64,000 nt of DNA from Mycolicibacterium madagascariense (lineage in GTDB: Bacteria > Actinomycetota > Actinomycetes > Mycobacteriales > Mycobacteriaceae), in NCBI RefSeq assembly GCF_010729665.1, contig NZ_AP022610.1:2976001-3040000 (forward strand), given 5' to 3'. Position 1 is the stretch's first letter, and each line of letters begins with the position of its first letter. This document shows, in pieces, positions 16,262-25,240 of the stretch. The position numbers and the translations under genes are program-made. The notes below the pieces were generated by a model. That model saw only the letters and a list, made by a program, of their open reading frames with translations, ran no database searches and had not been told where the DNA came from.

Positions 16262-18207
16262 CCGCGACACTGGCCCGCCAGGACCCCGACGTCATCGTCG
16301 GGGACGACGCCGCCACGGCCGAGTCCGCGGCCGTCGGCCGTCAAGGCCCGCGGGTGCCATCCGCGATCCTGGGTTCACCCATGCTCGTCGCCTCCGCGGC
16401 CGTCGGAAGCCTCGTCATCGGGCTGTCCTACCGCTTTTCGTCGCAGGGTCGTCCCGCCGAGCTGTACTACCTCGTCTTCTGGGCGGGCCTGCTCACCGCC
16501 CTCCTGCCGGTCGTCGCCAGGCTCACGGCATCTAACACGCGGCCCACCACACGCTTCCTGGCACTGGCGCTGTTCGGCGTCGTCACGCTGATGCCGAAGA
16601 TCCTGCGCAACCCGACCGGCCCGCTCTACCACGACGAGTACGCGCACTGGCGCGAAGCGGTCGACGTCACGTCGTCCGGACGGCTGTTTCAACCCAATGC
16701 CACCATCCCGATCGTCGAGTTCTTCCCTGGCACATCGGCATTGACCACCACCACCGAATCATTCGGAGGCTTGTCACCGTGGTCTGCGGGCCTGCTCGTC
16801 GTCATCGCGCTGCACGTTCTCGGCCTGTTCGGCGTCTACGTCCTCGGCGACGCCCTGCTGTCGTCGCCGCGCGCCGGGGCGGTAGCAGCCGCGGTCTACG
16901 GAATCAACCCGTCGGCAATCTACTTCGACACCCAGTACGCCTACGAGAGCCTGGCGGTGAACTTCTTCCTCTGGGCCCTGGCTCTCACCACGCTTGCCAA
17001 GCGCGCAGACTCAGCGCGCACGCGCCGCGCCTACTCGACGGCAGCGGTCCTGGCGGGGGCCGCCTGCGTGGTCACCCACCACTTGACCACGATCTTCCTC
17101 ATCGTCGCGTTGCTCGTCGTCACCGCGACCGGCGTCGTCCGTGCCCGGCTCGGACGTCGCCGTCAACCACCCGACGTCGCCGCCCCGGACACGATGCGAC
17201 CGTGGTGGGTCACCCTGGTCTGCACGACGGTCATCGCCGTCGCCTGGGTCATGACATGCGCCAGGCCAACACTGGATTACCTGTCGCCCTACCTGGGTTC
17301 GGCTGTCGGGCAATTGAAGTCGATGTCGCAGAACAGCGGTCAGGGTGGTCGCCAATTGCTCGCCGCCAACGTCGAGCCGGAGTGGGAACGCCTCCTCACC
17401 GCGGCCGCTCCCGTCGTGGTCCTCTGCTGCTTCATCGCTGCTGCGGCATTGATCCGTCGTACGCCCATCACCCTGGATTCGCCGACGTGGGGCATGATCG
17501 TGTTCGGCTGCGGATACTTCGTCTCGCTGCCCTTCATCCTCGCGCCGTCCGGGGCGGAGGGCGCACGCCGTTCCTGGGGCTTCACCTACGTCGGTGTCGC
17601 GCTGGTCGTCGCGCTGGTCGCGGTGCACTGGCCCTCCGACCGCCCGCATTGGGCAGGCCGAAGTCTCGCCGCTCCCCTCCAGATGACGCTGCTCGTCACG
17701 CTCGTCATCGGCAACGTCGGCGGTGGGCTGAACGATCCCTACCGCTTTCCCGGTCCGTTCCGCTGGGGGACCGACACCAACTCGGCAAGTGCTGAAACCC
17801 GTTCCGTTGCCGAAGAACTGGGCAAGATCGTCGGTAGATCCCGCGTCGTGACGGATGCCTACACGGCACTTGAGTTGGCGGCCTACGGTGGCTTGGTGGT
17901 CGCCGCGCCCTCAGTGGGCTTTCCGGCGTGGGACCTGACGCAGCGCGACGCCGACCCATCACCCGAACTGGCACGCATGTTGACGTATTCCGACTACGAC
18001 TACCTCGTCGTCGACATCCGGATGGCTCAGGAGGCGCCGTTCAACGGCCACAACTTCGGACAGAACGATCCGCTGCTCGGGCACGCGACTCCGATGGCGA
18101 ATCTCACCCGCCTGGATCACGTGCCGTGGGCTTGGCGGGTCATGTCGACAGAACATCTTCGGGTGTATCGGCTCGATCTCGGTGCGATCGCCAGGGAACG
18201 GGGATAG
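16258..18207 (+). CDS. large membrane glycosyltransferase (GT39/ArnT-like, GT-C fold)
   Basis: 649 aa with about eleven predicted membrane helices. The first periplasmic loop holds the acidic pair D126-E127 in PLYHDEYAHWREA, the position used catalytically by GT-C enzymes that take polyprenyl-phosphate sugars. The C-terminal part (after about 520) is soluble and extracytoplasmic. It probably transfers a sugar outside the membrane, using the product of the GT2 gene; that pairing is inference. The GTG start overlaps the previous stop. Confidence 0.68.
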   Translation: MTATLARQDPDVIVGDDAATAESAAVGRQGPRVPSAILGSPMLVASAAVGSLVIGLSYRFSSQGRPAELYYLVFWAGLLTALLPVVARLTASNTRPTTRFLALALFGVVTLMPKILRNPTGPLYHDEYAHWREAVDVTSSGRLFQPNATIPIVEFFPGTSALTTTTESFGGLSPWSAGLLVVIALHVLGLFGVYVLGDALLSSPRAGAVAAAVYGINPSAIYFDTQYAYESLAVNFFLWALALTTLAKRADSARTRRAYSTAAVLAGAACVVTHHLTTIFLIVALLVVTATGVVRARLGRRRQPPDVAAPDTMRPWWVTLVCTTVIAVAWVMTCARPTLDYLSPYLGSAVGQLKSMSQNSGQGGRQLLAANVEPEWERLLTAAAPVVVLCCFIAAAALIRRTPITLDSPTWGMIVFGCGYFVSLPFILAPSGAEGARRSWGFTYVGVALVVALVAVHWPSDRPHWAGRSLAAPLQMTLLVTLVIGNVGGGLNDPYRFPGPFRWGTDTNSASAETRSVAEELGKIVGRSRVVTDAYTALELAAYGGLVVAAPSVGFPAWDLTQRDADPSPELARMLTYSDYDYLVVDIRMAQEAPFNGHNFGQNDPLLGHATPMANLTRLDHVPWAWRVMSTEHLRVYRLDLGAIARERG

Positions 18208-18213
18208 TCGCCC

Positions 18214-19080
18214 ATGACAGGCCTCGTGAAGTCCACCGCCATCGCACTGCGTCGAATCCCTTCCCCCGGCATCTCATTCATCGTGGTGAACGCCGTCTTC
18301 GGTGCGGCCGTTCTCGTCGTCGCCCTGCAAGCCCCCGCTGCCGTTCGCTTCCCCGCCGTCGCCGCGTTGTCGTTCATTCCGGGTGCCGCGCTGGTGCGCC
18401 TCTTCTTGGGTGACCCCGGTGGGCACCTCCGCGATCCCGCCCTACGACTGCCTCTTTCGGTACTCCTCGGACTCCTCGTGTGGCTGGGCGCGGCCCTGTC
18501 CCTCGACGCCATCGCAGTGCCACTGGCACCGCGCAACCTGACCCTGGCGGTCGGTGCGATGGGTCTGGTGCTCATCACGACCGATGGCGTGCTTCGGTCG
18601 ACGAACCCACGCAGGACAACGCCCCGCGCGACGTGGCTGGCCGCCACTCGCGGTGCGGGGATAGGCGTCTCCGTCGTGGTGCTCGGCGCCGCAGCCTACG
18701 TGGCGTCGACGATGACGGTTGTCCCCGTAGAGCGTTACACCACTTTGGCATTCACCGACAGCAAGCCCTATGCCGGAGAGGTGCCGCTCGTGGCGCCCGC
18801 GCGGCCGGTGCGGCTCAACTGGGCCCTGCGAGGATTCGGCTGCCGACCCTCCCCGACGTTGACCAGCATCCGGCTGGCCGTCGACGGCGTCGCCACCGAT
18901 GCCGTCGCGGTCGATACCACCGAAGCTCCCATCGGAACGATCAGCGGGGCAGTGACGTTCACGGCCCCGAGTCGCCCGGGCAGGTATCTGGTCGAGCTCA
19001 CCGTGGTGCCCACCGCACCAGACGGAGTTGCGCTGCCCGCGCCCGGTCATGTCAGCACGTTCGTGGAGGTCGAGAAATGA
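18214..19080 (+). CDS. membrane protein with C-terminal extracytoplasmic domain, DUF1616-like
   Basis: 288 aa. Four hydrophobic helices (about 20-170) are followed by a beta-rich domain of about 110 residues starting at VVPVERYTTLAFTDSKPYAGEVPL. The layout resembles DUF1616 proteins of polysaccharide loci, but I am not certain of the family. It sits between the GT-C enzyme (6 bp gap) and the flippase (ATGA overlap), so it is co-translated with surface-glycan machinery. Function unknown. Confidence 0.6.
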   Translation: MTGLVKSTAIALRRIPSPGISFIVVNAVFGAAVLVVALQAPAAVRFPAVAALSFIPGAALVRLFLGDPGGHLRDPALRLPLSVLLGLLVWLGAALSLDAIAVPLAPRNLTLAVGAMGLVLITTDGVLRSTNPRRTTPRATWLAATRGAGIGVSVVVLGAAAYVASTMTVVPVERYTTLAFTDSKPYAGEVPLVAPARPVRLNWALRGFGCRPSPTLTSIRLAVDGVATDAVAVDTTEAPIGTISGAVTFTAPSRPGRYLVELTVVPTAPDGVALPAPGHVSTFVEVEK

Positions 19081-20441
19081 CGGGTCAACGATCCACTGGG
19101 TTGCTCGCGGGTGTCGCTGGGAAGGCGCGTCGAGCCGCCGTCGACCCGATGATGCGAAACAGCGTCGCGATCATGGCCAGCACCCTGCTGACGTCCCTGC
19201 TCGGCTACGCCTTCTGGATGATCGCCGCGCATTGCTTCGACAGGGACGTCAACGGCACCGCTGCCGCCACGACGAGTGCCATCAACGCCACGGTCCTCCT
19301 CGCCAGCGTCGGTGCGGCGGCGGCACTCGTCGAATGGTTGCCGCGCTGTCGGGACGCGGCCGAATGGCGCCAGCGGGTGACCGCGGCCATCGTGGTCTCA
19401 GTCGTCACGGCAGGGATCGGCAGCGCAGTGGTGGTCGGCGTGCTGGGCGTTGCCTCTGCCACTCTGCCGCAACTCGAAACTCCCACGGGCGCCGCCATGT
19501 TCGTCTTGGCCTGCATCTTCATCGCCGTCGGCCTGGTGTTCGACTACCTCGCCGTTTCCGAGCATCGCGGAACTGTCCTGCTGGCCCGCAACATCGTCGC
19601 GTGCGGCGTCCGAATTCCCCTGATTCTCATCCCGGTCTCGTTCCTCAGCGGCGCCGATTCCATCCTGCTGGCGTGGACGATCGCCGCGGGGCTCTCGCTG
19701 CTGTGGGTCGTCATGACCTTCGGCGCGCGCGAAGGACACTCGCTGGTGCCGAGTTTCACCCATCTGACGTCGCACCTTCGCGAGATGGCGTCCTCAGTGA
19801 TGGGACAGCACCTCATCACGGTCTTCGCGATGCTCGCGGGCTACCTGCTGCCAGTCGTGGTCTATGCCCGGCTGTCAGCGACGGCCACCGCGTACTTCTA
19901 CATCACGTGGATGCTCGGATCGGTCTTCTTCATCATCAGCCCGGCCGTCTCGGCCGCACTCTTCGTCGAAGGTGCGGCAGATCAGCGGTCGATTCGGCCA
20001 CTGGCGCGTAGATGTCTCGTGATAGTCACCGCGCTGCTGGCCGGTCCCGTCGTGGTCTATCTGCTCGGCGGTCACCTCATCTTGGCCCTGTTCGGACGTG
20101 ACTACGTCGACCACGGCCTCTCCCTGCTGCTTCTGCTCACGGTGTCGGCCGTGCCCGACGCCATCACCAACGTCGCCGTCGCGGTGCTCAGGGTCACTGG
20201 GCGGATGCGAATGGCCCTGCTGCTCAACGGGGGAATGCTCATCGCATGCGTCGGGTCGGCGTGGTTCGTGTTGCCGCACACCGGAATCGTGGGGGCCGGG
20301 CTGTGCTGGCTGGTGAGCCAGAGCCTCGGCGCCGTGTGGGTGGTCTTCGCCTGGCGCCGGATCGTGGGAGCCCCCCACGGCATCGACCTCTCCGAATCAC
20401 CCGACCTCCTGCCCGTCGTCACGCAGAGTGCTGACCATTGA
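19077..20441 (+). CDS. polysaccharide/lipid-linked oligosaccharide flippase (MOP superfamily, Wzx-like)
   Basis: 454 aa with 12 or more predicted membrane helices. The arrangement (ASTLLTSLLGYAFWMIAAHCF at the start, then paired helices, then the VYLLGGHLILALFGRDYVD motif) is typical of Wzx/MurJ-type MOP flippases. It probably moves a lipid-linked glycan across the membrane. The ATG overlaps the upstream stop by 4 nt. A longer in-frame extension upstream is antisense-like noise inside the DUF1616-like gene and was excluded. Confidence 0.82.
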   Translation: MTGQRSTGLLAGVAGKARRAAVDPMMRNSVAIMASTLLTSLLGYAFWMIAAHCFDRDVNGTAAATTSAINATVLLASVGAAAALVEWLPRCRDAAEWRQRVTAAIVVSVVTAGIGSAVVVGVLGVASATLPQLETPTGAAMFVLACIFIAVGLVFDYLAVSEHRGTVLLARNIVACGVRIPLILIPVSFLSGADSILLAWTIAAGLSLLWVVMTFGAREGHSLVPSFTHLTSHLREMASSVMGQHLITVFAMLAGYLLPVVVYARLSATATAYFYITWMLGSVFFIISPAVSAALFVEGAADQRSIRPLARRCLVIVTALLAGPVVVYLLGGHLILALFGRDYVDHGLSLLLLLTVSAVPDAITNVAVAVLRVTGRMRMALLLNGGMLIACVGSAWFVLPHTGIVGAGLCWLVSQSLGAVWVVFAWRRIVGAPHGIDLSESPDLLPVVTQSADH

Positions 20442-21697
20442 GAGTCCTTCAGGTCAGCGACGGTTATCCGCCGGCCACCGGCGGACTGGAACGCGTCGTT
20501 CAACTACTCGCCAGGGAACTCGTCCAGCGTGGCCATCCGACCACGGTCGCGACACTGAGCCGCCCCGATGCGCCGGCTCGTGAGCACGAGGACGGGGTCG
20601 ACGTGCGGCGGCTCGACGGATACACCCGCCACCTCCGCCGGTTCGCGAACGACCCGAACCACTTCTTTCATCCGACGTGTCCGGACCCGTTGCTGGTCCG
20701 CCGTCTCGAGGATCTCGTCGCCGAAGTTCGTCCCGACATCGTGCACGCCCATGGCTGGATACTGAATTCCTGTCTGTCGCTGCGACTTCCGACGACGACC
20801 GCACTCGTGGCGACGTTGCATGACTACGGCCTGGTCTGCGCCAAGAAGACGATGATCCCCCGCGAACGACTCGACGCGACGTGCGCCGGACCCCGACCGT
20901 CGCGGTGCCTCGGTTGCGCCACGAACTTCTACGGTCCCATCAAGGGGCCGGCCCTGGCCATTGGCGTGCGTCATAGCCTGGGCCGGCTGGACCGCGTCGC
21001 GATGTTCATGCCGATCAGCTCCGCGGTACGCCATGCCAGTCTCGACGGGGTCTCGTCCCAACGGATCTGCCAGTTGCCATCCTTCGTCCCCGACGACGTC
21101 TTCGACCCCGTTCCCGAGGACGACGACCACCGGCCCGACTTCCTGCCAACGACACCGTTCGTGCTCTTCGTGGGTGCGCTCGGCGAGCACAAGGGTGTCA
21201 CCCTGTTGGCTGACGCCCACCGCCGGATGCGGATCGCCGCGCCCCTCGTGATGATCGGCGCAGTCCGCTCGGACACCCCGGACCTGACGGGTACCACCGA
21301 GCGTCCCATCATCGTGCGCACGGGGGTGCCGCACCGCGACATCATGGCAAGTTACGCCGCCGCCGCCGTCGCGGTGGCGCCGTCGCGCTGGCAAGAACCG
21401 CTCGGACTGGTGCCGATCGAAGCCATGGCCGCGGGGACTCCCGTCGTCGTGACACGTGTCGGCGCGTTGCCAGAGGTCGTCGCGCATCATCGCACCGGGC
21501 TGGTGGTCACGCCAGGTGATCCTGCGGCACTGGCCGAAGCACTCGACAGCGTCGTCGGAGATCCTCTGCTACGACGCATCTACGGTGCGGCAGGCCGAAT
21601 CCGAGCGCGCAGATTCGCCGCGTCGGCGATGGTGCCGAAGGTCATCGCCGGCTACCAGCGAGCGCGTGAGAGCGTCGCGTCGTCGTGCCCGGTCTAG
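20438..21697 (+). CDS. GT4-family glycosyltransferase
   Basis: 419 aa GT-B enzyme. DGYPPATGGLERVVQLLARELVQRG is the N-terminal glycine-rich loop and VHAHGWILNS the usual histidine region. The donor domain contains VLFVGALGEHKGV and SRWQEPLGLVPIEAMAAGTPVV with an intact E-x7-E (EPLGLVPIE). A short Cys cluster (CAGPRPSRCLGC) resembles that of some capsule glycosyltransferases. The start is TTG, overlapping the flippase stop (TTGA). It is the last gene of the plus operon, and its stop overlaps the stop of the convergent GH6 gene. Confidence 0.88.
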   Translation: MRVLQVSDGYPPATGGLERVVQLLARELVQRGHPTTVATLSRPDAPAREHEDGVDVRRLDGYTRHLRRFANDPNHFFHPTCPDPLLVRRLEDLVAEVRPDIVHAHGWILNSCLSLRLPTTTALVATLHDYGLVCAKKTMIPRERLDATCAGPRPSRCLGCATNFYGPIKGPALAIGVRHSLGRLDRVAMFMPISSAVRHASLDGVSSQRICQLPSFVPDDVFDPVPEDDDHRPDFLPTTPFVLFVGALGEHKGVTLLADAHRRMRIAAPLVMIGAVRSDTPDLTGTTERPIIVRTGVPHRDIMASYAAAAVAVAPSRWQEPLGLVPIEAMAAGTPVVVTRVGALPEVVAHHRTGLVVTPGDPAALAEALDSVVGDPLLRRIYGAAGRIRARRFAASAMVPKVIAGYQRARESVASSCPV

Positions 21698-22737
21698 GGT
21701 CCGGCACCGCGGACGAGGTCAATGGCGTACTGCGCCATGAAGTGACCCGACGTCGGGTCGCCTCTGCCGCACTCCCCATCCGACTCCCCCGGATGCTTGA
21801 TCCACAGGTAGGCGTCGGCGTGCGCACCCGCGGTCGACGTGGTCGGCGCCGTGCCGATGGCGCGACCCGGTGGGTTGCACCAGTTCAAGGGACCCGCGGG
21901 GGCGGGGCCGGCACCGTTTCGCGACGTGTCGATCACGTAGTGCGCGCCGTTGGTCAGGTTCGACACCTCTTCGCCGTAGCGAATTTCCTCCTCCGTGGAG
22001 AAGAAGTTCGCCGTGTTGAGCGCAAATCCCCTGGCTCGATCGACCCCGACCTCCTCGAGCCGCCGGGCGAGTTCTTCGGGTGCGAGCCAACGCGAGTGGC
22101 CGCCGTCGACGTACACGGTGGCGTTGGGGTCGGCGGTCACGGCGGTCACGGCATACCGCAGGAGATCGAATCGCTCCTGCCGCGCTTGCCCCGAGAGACA
22201 GTCTGCAGCACTCAGTCCGTCGGGTTCCAACACGATGACCACCCGCGCCGTGCCGATCCCCGCCGCGAGCTGATCGATCCAATCCCGATACTCGCCGCCC
22301 GTGCCGAAGCCTCCCGAGGAGAAGCCACCGCAGTCACGGTGGGGAAGTGAATACGTCGCCAGCATCGGCAGGGCGCCCAGGGTCGCCGCCGCTGCGATGT
22401 ACGCCCGTACCCGGTCGGCCACGGCGTCGGTGCTCAGATCGTCACCGATCCACCACACCTGTGGTGTCTGCGCGAGTCGTGTCAGCTCGGGACTCGGCGG
22501 ACTCGATTGCTCGGCAGCTGCGGCTGCCGACGTCGCCCCGTCGACGTAGAAGGTCGTGCCGGACAATGGGTTCGGCGCATCGAGCAGCACGGTTTCGAAC
22601 GGTTGCGGCGCCACGGGCCCCGCCCACTGCCGCGGTCCGTGACCGGCCGGGGCGAGCAATCCGAAGGCAATGAGCACCACTGCGGGTAGAACGCGGGCGG
22701 CCATGTGCCACGTGTGGCTCACCGATCCCCCGGGCAT
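21694..22737 (-). CDS. secreted GH6 family glucanase (cellulase-like)
   Basis: 347 aa. A signal peptide spans about 12-32 (MAARVLPAVVLIAFGLLAPAGHG). Family signatures: YSLPHRDCGGFSSGG (catalytic-loop Asp), VVIVLEPDGLS, VIDTSRNGAGP, LNWCNPPGRA, and LWIKHPGESDGECG. GH6 enzymes are inverting endoglucanases or cellobiohydrolases that cut beta-1,4-glucan. Lying at the end of a glycan biosynthesis locus, it may trim or release the product rather than feed on cellulose. Comparable GH6 proteins exist in mycobacteria. There is no carbohydrate-binding module. Confidence 0.88.
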   Translation of the reverse strand: MPGGSVSHTWHMAARVLPAVVLIAFGLLAPAGHGPRQWAGPVAPQPFETVLLDAPNPLSGTTFYVDGATSAAAAAEQSSPPSPELTRLAQTPQVWWIGDDLSTDAVADRVRAYIAAAATLGALPMLATYSLPHRDCGGFSSGGFGTGGEYRDWIDQLAAGIGTARVVIVLEPDGLSAADCLSGQARQERFDLLRYAVTAVTADPNATVYVDGGHSRWLAPEELARRLEEVGVDRARGFALNTANFFSTEEEIRYGEEVSNLTNGAHYVIDTSRNGAGPAPAGPLNWCNPPGRAIGTAPTTSTAGAHADAYLWIKHPGESDGECGRGDPTSGHFMAQYAIDLVRGAGP

Positions 22738-22878
22738 GCCAAAACTCTACTGCTGCAACCGAATAGCGACCACTTCAAAGGCTCCGGGAGTGGCCGCGAC
22801 GAGCCGTGCGCGGTGACCGGCGGCGATCGAGCGCTCCAGGCCCTCGGCGTTGCCTTCCCATCGGCCGCGCAGAGCACG

Positions 22879-23619
22879 TCAGTCCACGAGTCCTGCGATC
22901 GTCAGCAGGATCTCCGACAGTTCGCCGGGCGCCGAGAGGAATGGCGAGTGGTCGGCATCCAGGGTGTACACCCCATCGCAGAACGTATTCTGCAGCATGG
23001 TGTCTTGATAGATCAGCGGTACGGCGTTGTCCCGCAATCCCTTCACGTAGAACCGCTTGACCGTGCCATAGCGCTGCGGTGTCAGCCGGAGGGTGTCGGA
23101 GTAGACCTTCGTGCGTTGCGCCGTGAGCTGACGCTTGGCCCAGTCGGCGTCGGCCGGCGTGCACGCGTTGTAGAACACGTCGGCTGCCTTCTCCTGCGGG
23201 AAGGTGGCCGTCTCGCCGTCCGCCGACAGTCTCATGTTCTTCAGCACCAGGTCATCGACCTCGAGCGCCTCGTTCGCCGTCAAGAAGCTGGCCAGACTCT
23301 CCCCGTCCCTCAGCAGCAGCCCGTTGACGTAGATTGCCGCGGCAAGCTTGTCGGGGCGGTGCTCACACACCTGCGACGCGACGATGCCTCCCATGCTGTG
23401 GCCCACGAGCACGACGGAACCCGCGATGCCGTCGACCACGTCGGCGATGCGCGTCGAATAGGCCAGGAGGTCCGCGTTCTCGATGGGGCTCGGATCGCCA
23501 CCACTTGCGGGCAGGTTGGGCGCGTGAACGACGTGCCCCTGGCGCTGCAGCCACGGCATCAGCGTGTTCCAACACCATCCGCCGTGAAAGGACCCGTGCA
23601 CGAAGACGAAATTCGTCAC
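22879..23619 (-). CDS. alpha/beta hydrolase, methylesterase (MES/SABP2)-like
   Basis: 246 aa. FVFVHGSFHGGWCWNTLMPWL at the N-terminus and VVLVGHSMGGIVASQ (Ser nucleophile) match the plant MES/salicylic-acid-binding-protein esterases and related bacterial esterases. The late catalytic His is in TLDADHSPFLSAPGEL. The start was set at the GTG at 23619, which has AGGAGGT about 8 nt upstream; a longer frame to 23700 lacks this. The substrate is probably a small ester; methyl salicylate is a guess supported only by the nearby salicylate-hydroxylase-like gene. Confidence 0.82.
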   Translation of the reverse strand: MTNFVFVHGSFHGGWCWNTLMPWLQRQGHVVHAPNLPASGGDPSPIENADLLAYSTRIADVVDGIAGSVVLVGHSMGGIVASQVCEHRPDKLAAAIYVNGLLLRDGESLASFLTANEALEVDDLVLKNMRLSADGETATFPQEKAADVFYNACTPADADWAKRQLTAQRTKVYSDTLRLTPQRYGTVKRFYVKGLRDNAVPLIYQDTMLQNTFCDGVYTLDADHSPFLSAPGELSEILLTIAGLVD

Positions 23620-24111
23620 TGCGATCGACCTCCTGTCGTCGGGCCCGGCCGCAACGGTGACGACGGACGCTGGGCTCGCGACGTATTCCAGCGTGCCCAC
23701 GTTTCGCTGCTGTTACTGCTGGCTCCGAGGATGGGACCGGTGCGTCGTCTCCCCGCCTGGCAGCTGAGACACAGGGTGACGCAATCAGACGGTAACGAGC
23801 ACGCACGGAGCCCGAAATGCTTCGGCAATAGCGTCGTAGCGTGTGCCCTCGTCAGGAGATGGTCGCGGTGACCCTTGGATGGTGATCCCATTCGCATCTC
23901 GCGTCCGACGCCATTGACTCGAGGCCGCGCAGGCATCCGCAAGAAGGGCAACGCATTTGGGCCGCGCCGGCGACCGATGCCGTCCTGCGGACTGACCCTC
24001 GGGGCGGCACGCTGACCGGACTGGGGCGAACCCCGTCCCCGGGTAGCGCAACGACGGCGGCCCCTCCCCTACCGGCCCACCCATCATCGAGATCGAAGGG
24101 GACTGAAGCAC
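23620..24111. other. intergenic region, no gene seen
   Basis: 492 bp between divergent genes. I see no frame with plausible codon use or family match and no strong hairpin. It should hold the promoters of the hydrolase (leftward) and the dehydrogenase (rightward). Confidence 0.4.
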
Positions 24112-25146
24112 GTGTCACTCAACGTCGTAGTAGCCGGGTTGCCCAAGGCGGTACAAGGCGCCGCCGACCCGGATGAGGGTCTGTGGCTGACCGAACCTCA
24201 ACGCCGCAGAATTCTCGACGTCGACGCGGACGTGTGGCTCGAGCACGTCCCGGTGTCTCGTCTGAACGCCGGCCAGGGACCCGAGCGCCCTCCCCACGCC
24301 ATCTTGATCGAGACCAGCGGCACGGTCACATCCGGTGAATCGGAGCAGGGCATCCTCACCCTCAAGGGATACGAGCAACTCCTCAACCCACAGTTGCGTC
24401 TGATCCAGTCGATGAGCGCGGGCGCCGAACATCTGACGTCCATCGTCCCGGACGGCGTGACTCTGGCCAACGCGTCCGGGGTGGCGGCCAATGCCGTCGC
24501 CGAGACCGTGATCGCCGCGATCCTGGCGGACGCCAAGATGCTGCGCACGCGCTGGGACAACCACGCCGCCAAGATCTGGGCGGCAGAACCGGCCCGTGAA
24601 GTGGCGGGATCGGTGATGTCCATTCTGGGTACGGGGAGCATCGGCTCGCAGACCGCGCGGATCGCCCGGGCGCTGGGCATCAAGACCATCGGAATCAACC
24701 GGCGTGGCAACGTCGTCGACGGTTTCGACGAGGTCGTCCGCACCGAAGCGCTCCACGACGTCCTCGCCGTGTCTGACTACCTCGTGATCGCCGCGCCACT
24801 GACGCCGCTCACCAGGGGTCTGATCGATGCGCGTGCCCTCGCGGCCCTCAAACCAGGGGGCTGGTTCGCCAATGTCGCCCGCGGCGCCATCCACGATGCA
24901 TCCGCCCTCACTGCGGCCCTCGACAGCGGCCACCTGCGCGGTGCGCTCGTCGACTGTCACGTCACCGAGCCGCTTCCGGCCGACGATCCGCTCTGGACGA
25001 CGCCGGGCGCCTTGGTGTACCCGCACGACTCACACGCTTCACAACTCCTGGGCGATCGGCAGGTGGACGTGTTCGTGGACAATCTCGAACGCCTGTGTGC
25101 GGGAATGCCATTCCGCAACGTCGTCGACCCCGACAGGGGTTACTGA
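24112..25146 (+). CDS. D-isomer-specific 2-hydroxyacid dehydrogenase family protein
   Basis: 344 aa. The NAD-binding domain carries SILGTGSIGSQTARIARALG, and the family signature region is LAALKPGGWFANVARGAIHD with the usual Arg in NVARGA. The catalytic Glu is in HVTEPLP and the late His in VYPHDSHAS. These enzymes interconvert 2-oxo and 2-hydroxy acids using NAD(P)H. The N-terminal half is atypical, so the substrate is not deducible. GTG start; a flavin monooxygenase follows 94 bp downstream on the same strand, suggesting a shared pathway. Confidence 0.85.
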   Translation: MSLNVVVAGLPKAVQGAADPDEGLWLTEPQRRRILDVDADVWLEHVPVSRLNAGQGPERPPHAILIETSGTVTSGESEQGILTLKGYEQLLNPQLRLIQSMSAGAEHLTSIVPDGVTLANASGVAANAVAETVIAAILADAKMLRTRWDNHAAKIWAAEPAREVAGSVMSILGTGSIGSQTARIARALGIKTIGINRRGNVVDGFDEVVRTEALHDVLAVSDYLVIAAPLTPLTRGLIDARALAALKPGGWFANVARGAIHDASALTAALDSGHLRGALVDCHVTEPLPADDPLWTTPGALVYPHDSHASQLLGDRQVDVFVDNLERLCAGMPFRNVVDPDRGY

Positions 25147-25240
25147 GATGGTGAGCAGCGGTGTCGGACGACCGGGTCCGGGCGTGACGACTGCGTCGTA
25201 CATCCCCGACTGAATTCACCTTTTAGAGAGGTTCCCATCA

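Noticed and set aside
23785..24111. 108-codon minus-strand frame in the 492-bp gap
   Set aside because: No motif, no ribosome site and atypical composition.
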